From Pedobacter antarcticus (lineage in GTDB: Bacteria > Bacteroidota > Bacteroidia > Sphingobacteriales > Sphingobacteriaceae): a stretch of 64,000 bases of DNA. Under the pieces are notes generated by a model. The model was not told the origin of the DNA. It worked only from the letters and a program-made list of their open reading frames with translations, and searched no databases. The position numbers were made by a program, and so were the translations under genes. Location: assembly GCF_900112985.1 (NCBI RefSeq), contig NZ_FONS01000005.1:124001-188000 (forward strand), given 5' to 3'. Below are positions 61,497 to 64,000 of this stretch, piece by piece (the first letter of the stretch is position 1; each line of letters begins with the position of its first letter).

Positions 61497-62663
61497 ATGA
61501 TGAAAAAAATACTAATTGTATTCGGTACAAGGCCAGAAGCAATAAAAATGGCGCCTGTAGTTAAGGAATTTCTAAAATTTAAGGATGAATTTGAGCTTAA
61601 GGTCTGTGTCACTGGGCAACACCGGGAGATGCTAGACCAAGTCCTTAGGATTTTTGATATTAAGCCGGACAAAGATCTAAATATAATGAAGCATGGTCAG
61701 GATTTGTTTGACGTGACTTCTACTATTTTAAATGGTTTAAAAGAATATTTCAAGGAATATAAACCGGATTATGTCTTAGTACATGGTGATACCACAACAT
61801 CGATGGCTACGGCGTTAAGTGCTTTTTATATGCAGATTCCTGTTGCGCACGTAGAAGCCGGGCTAAGAACTCACAATAAATATAGTCCTTGGCCGGAAGA
61901 GATGAATCGATCTATAACAGGAAGGATTTCAGAGTTCCATTTTTCTCCCACCACTACTTCTAAGGATAACTTATTGGCGGAAGGAATAGACGAAAAAAAT
62001 ATTTTAGTCACTGGAAATACTGTCATAGATTCTCTATTCCTTGTGTTAGAAAGAATTAAGAAAGATCAGGTGTTACTGGAATCAATACATGAAAACCTTG
62101 CAGATGCTGGAATCAGTAGTGCTCTTCTAAATGAATGGATAGATAAGAAAAGGAAACTTGTTTTAATTACTGGTCATAGACGTGAAAATTTCGGATCTGG
62201 TTTTGAAGCTATATGTAACGCAATAGTTGAATTGGCAAAACAACATCCGTTAGTAGACTTTTTATATCCGGTTCATTTAAACCCTAATGTTAGAAAGCCA
62301 GTAAATGATATAATTGTGTCGTCTAACTTATCCAATATAATCATTATTGAACCTCTGGACTATTTACCCTTTGTCTATTTAATGGACCTTTCATATATCA
62401 TTATGACTGACAGTGGCGGGATTCAAGAAGAAGCTCCGAGTTTGGGGAAACCAGTTCTTGTCATGCGCGATACTACTGAAAGACCAGAGGCTGTAGCGGC
62501 TGGGACAGTTAAGCTAGTTGGAACTGATTATGACGTTATAATAGCCGAAGTCAATAAGTTGATTTTGAATGAATCAGAATATTTAGATATTAAGACAAAG
62601 AAAAATCCATTCGGAGAAGGAAATTCTTCTGCCAAAATTGTTGAGTTCTTTAGGTCACTGTAA
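61497..62663 (+). CDS. UDP-N-acetylglucosamine 2-epimerase, non-hydrolysing (WecB/WbpI family)
   Basis: This 388-residue GT-B-fold epimerase interconverts UDP-GlcNAc and UDP-ManNAc, or in WbpI-type enzymes a diacetamido-uronic acid. Motifs: FGTRPEAIKMAPVV at the N-terminus, VTGQHREMLDQVL, VHGDTTTSMA, HVEAGLRTHNKYSPWPEEMNR, ITGHRRENFG and TDSGGIQEEAPSLGKPVLVMRDTTERPE. It starts 6 bp after the dehydrogenase. Tandem ATG codons at 61497 and 61500 make the exact start ambiguous by one residue. No aminotransferase or acetyltransferase of the WbpD/E type is seen before the window ends. Confidence 0.94.
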   Translation: MMKKILIVFGTRPEAIKMAPVVKEFLKFKDEFELKVCVTGQHREMLDQVLRIFDIKPDKDLNIMKHGQDLFDVTSTILNGLKEYFKEYKPDYVLVHGDTTTSMATALSAFYMQIPVAHVEAGLRTHNKYSPWPEEMNRSITGRISEFHFSPTTTSKDNLLAEGIDEKNILVTGNTVIDSLFLVLERIKKDQVLLESIHENLADAGISSALLNEWIDKKRKLVLITGHRRENFGSGFEAICNAIVELAKQHPLVDFLYPVHLNPNVRKPVNDIIVSSNLSNIIIIEPLDYLPFVYLMDLSYIIMTDSGGIQEEAPSLGKPVLVMRDTTERPEAVAAGTVKLVGTDYDVIIAEVNKLILNESEYLDIKTKKNPFGEGNSSAKIVEFFRSL

Positions 62664-62664
62664 A

Positions 62665-64000
62665 ATGAGCGTTATTGATAAAATAAGGCAATTAAATAAC
62701 AAATTAACATCGAGTAATCTAATAAGAGGAATATTCTGGAATTTTTTTGGAAATATAGTTGCAAGAACTGCAAATCTTATCGCTTCTATATACGTCGCTT
62801 ATTTTTTGACAAAGGAAGAATATGGACAATTGGGATTCTTAAGATCAACTATTAGCACATTTGTAATTTTTGGAACTTTCGGTTTCGGTATTGCCGCGAC
62901 AAAATTTTTTGCCGGAGATGAATTTAAAGATAAAAGAGGTGATTACGGTATAGTCATTAGAACTTTTTCATTTCTTGTAGCTTTTATCATATCACTTTTC
63001 CTAGTAATTTTTGTCGAGCCTATAGCTGTAAAAATGGGTGGTGGACCAGAGTTAATTCTTCCCTTAAAGATTACAGCAATAAGTGTGCTCTTCCTCTCTC
63101 TAAACGGGGTGCAGAACGGAATTTTAGTCGGATTACAGAAGTTTAAAGATGCAGCGAAGTCTTTATCAATTTCTTCTATTTTATCGGCTATAATTACGAT
63201 CGTACTTACAAAATATTATAAGCTCGAGGGGTACGCAGTTGGATTTGCAATAGGTAGTTTGTTTAACTGGGCAATTTGTTATTACTTCATAAGAACTTAT
63301 TCCATCGATTTTAAGATTCATTTCTCCAACTTAAAAAAAACCATTAATGATGTTTTGAAAATTAGTATACCTGCCATTTTAAGTGGGCTGGTAGTTATGC
63401 CAATAACTTGGTATTCTAATTCTGTTATAATTAATACGAGTAATGGTTTAGAAAGTTTGGGTACGTACAATGCGATATCGAATATTACCGCTATCACCTT
63501 GGCTGTGATAAGTATAATTAGTCAAGCTGTTTTACCATTTGCGATTAAAAACTTTAATAAAAATAATCTTAAGTTTGAATTATTTAATTATTACGCACCG
63601 TGGTTAATAGGTGTCGGCTTCTCCATACCGCTGATATTATTTCCAGAAATTGTTGCACTTGTTTACCATAATAAGTATGCAGGCTTGGAGGTCGAGCGTA
63701 CAGCGATATTGGTCGGCTTATGTACAATTATAATTAGTCAACGGCAAGGTATAGCTAAGAACTTTGTTGCTTCAGGAAAAATGTGGATTTCTTTTTGGGG
63801 GAATGCAGTTTGGGGAATATTATTGATTATTTCATTGTATTTCCTTAAGGATCTTAAAGCATTTGGCTATGCACTGTCATTTTTGATTGCATATTTAATA
63901 AATAGTCTTGTTTTCATACCTCTGTACATTAAATTAAAATTGATTGACCGATCTCTAGTGTATTCGAAAATTGGCTTTCTTCTATCAATTCTTTCTATAA
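62665..64000 (+). CDS. Oligosaccharide flippase, Wzx type (second system), 3'-truncated by window edge
   Basis: ATG at 62665, just after the epimerase stop, opens a frame that runs without a stop to the last base, giving 445 visible residues. It is a multispan protein of the MOP/Wzx superfamily: GIFWNFFGNIVARTANLIASIYVAYFLTKEEYGQLGF at the N-terminus, then about 12 hydrophobic helices. It differs clearly from the flippase at 39719-41167 and shows that a second repeat-unit pathway continues to the right of the window. Confidence 0.9.
   Translation, partial: MSVIDKIRQLNNKLTSSNLIRGIFWNFFGNIVARTANLIASIYVAYFLTKEEYGQLGFLRSTISTFVIFGTFGFGIAATKFFAGDEFKDKRGDYGIVIRTFSFLVAFIISLFLVIFVEPIAVKMGGGPELILPLKITAISVLFLSLNGVQNGILVGLQKFKDAAKSLSISSILSAIITIVLTKYYKLEGYAVGFAIGSLFNWAICYYFIRTYSIDFKIHFSNLKKTINDVLKISIPAILSGLVVMPITWYSNSVIINTSNGLESLGTYNAISNITAITLAVISIISQAVLPFAIKNFNKNNLKFELFNYYAPWLIGVGFSIPLILFPEIVALVYHNKYAGLEVERTAILVGLCTIIISQRQGIAKNFVASGKMWISFWGNAVWGILLIISLYFLKDLKAFGYALSFLIAYLINSLVFIPLYIKLKLIDRSLVYSKIGFLLSILSI

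Overview
The window looks like a chromosome segment of a Bacteroidota bacterium, most likely a Sphingobacteriaceae member close to Pedobacter. The evidence is two SusC/SusD pairs, an ECF-sigma/FecR/STN-receptor cascade, DUF6266 and DUF4838 proteins, TAnnTTTG-type promoter elements, AT-rich DNA and leaders rich in AACCAAA rather than strong Shine-Dalgarno sites. No rRNA, tRNA, CRISPR array, insertion sequence or transposase was recognised.

Layout. Positions 1-5.7 kb hold the 3' part of a GAF/PAS histidine kinase, an HSL-type esterase, an OsmC-like protein, a TraB/GumN protein in an apparent operon with an ECF sigma factor and a possible membrane anti-sigma, and an HPP membrane protein. Positions 5.8-17.9 kb form a polysaccharide utilisation locus: ECF sigma, FecR, a leader with a 9-codon ORF and hairpin, an STN-type SusC, SusD, a GH92 alpha-mannosidase and a GtaA-like DUF4965 protein. 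This is a surface-sensing circuit probably aimed at mannose-rich glycans. Positions 18.0-22.7 kb carry a second, enzyme-less SusC/SusD pair on the minus strand.

Positions 23.0-31.7 kb are an accessory patch. It contains a DUF6266 / small membrane protein / CHAP-like hydrolase cassette, a lipoprotein, a membrane hybrid histidine kinase, a PAS protein that ends in a histidine-containing DHp helix with no ATPase domain, an excisionase-like HTH protein next to a second divergent DUF6266 gene, a secreted barnase-type RNase followed at once by its barstar inhibitor, and a small beta-barrel. The non-coding DNA here is unusually structured, with helically phased repeats, an 11-bp tandem repeat and a palindrome.

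Positions 31.9 kb to the end are surface-polysaccharide genes that read as two adjoining export systems. The first has rfbD-rfbA-rfbB, gmd, a large multi-SLBB export protein, a kinase-less chain-length protein, a flippase, glycosyltransferases, an EpsG-like polymerase, an acyltransferase, a secreted DUF4838 protein, a probable dTDP-L-rhamnose 4-epimerase and a WbpL/WecA-type initiating transferase. Next come a lipoprotein and two tandem Wzi-like outer-membrane proteins. The second has a YwqE-type phosphatase divergent from a lipoprotein Wza, a Wzc tyrosine kinase, a UDP-sugar dehydrogenase, a UDP-GlcNAc 2-epimerase and a second flippase cut by the window end. The gene content predicts a glycan with L-rhamnose or 6-deoxy-L-talose and an N-acetylhexosaminuronic acid. 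rfbC and a GDP-fucose synthase are not in the window.
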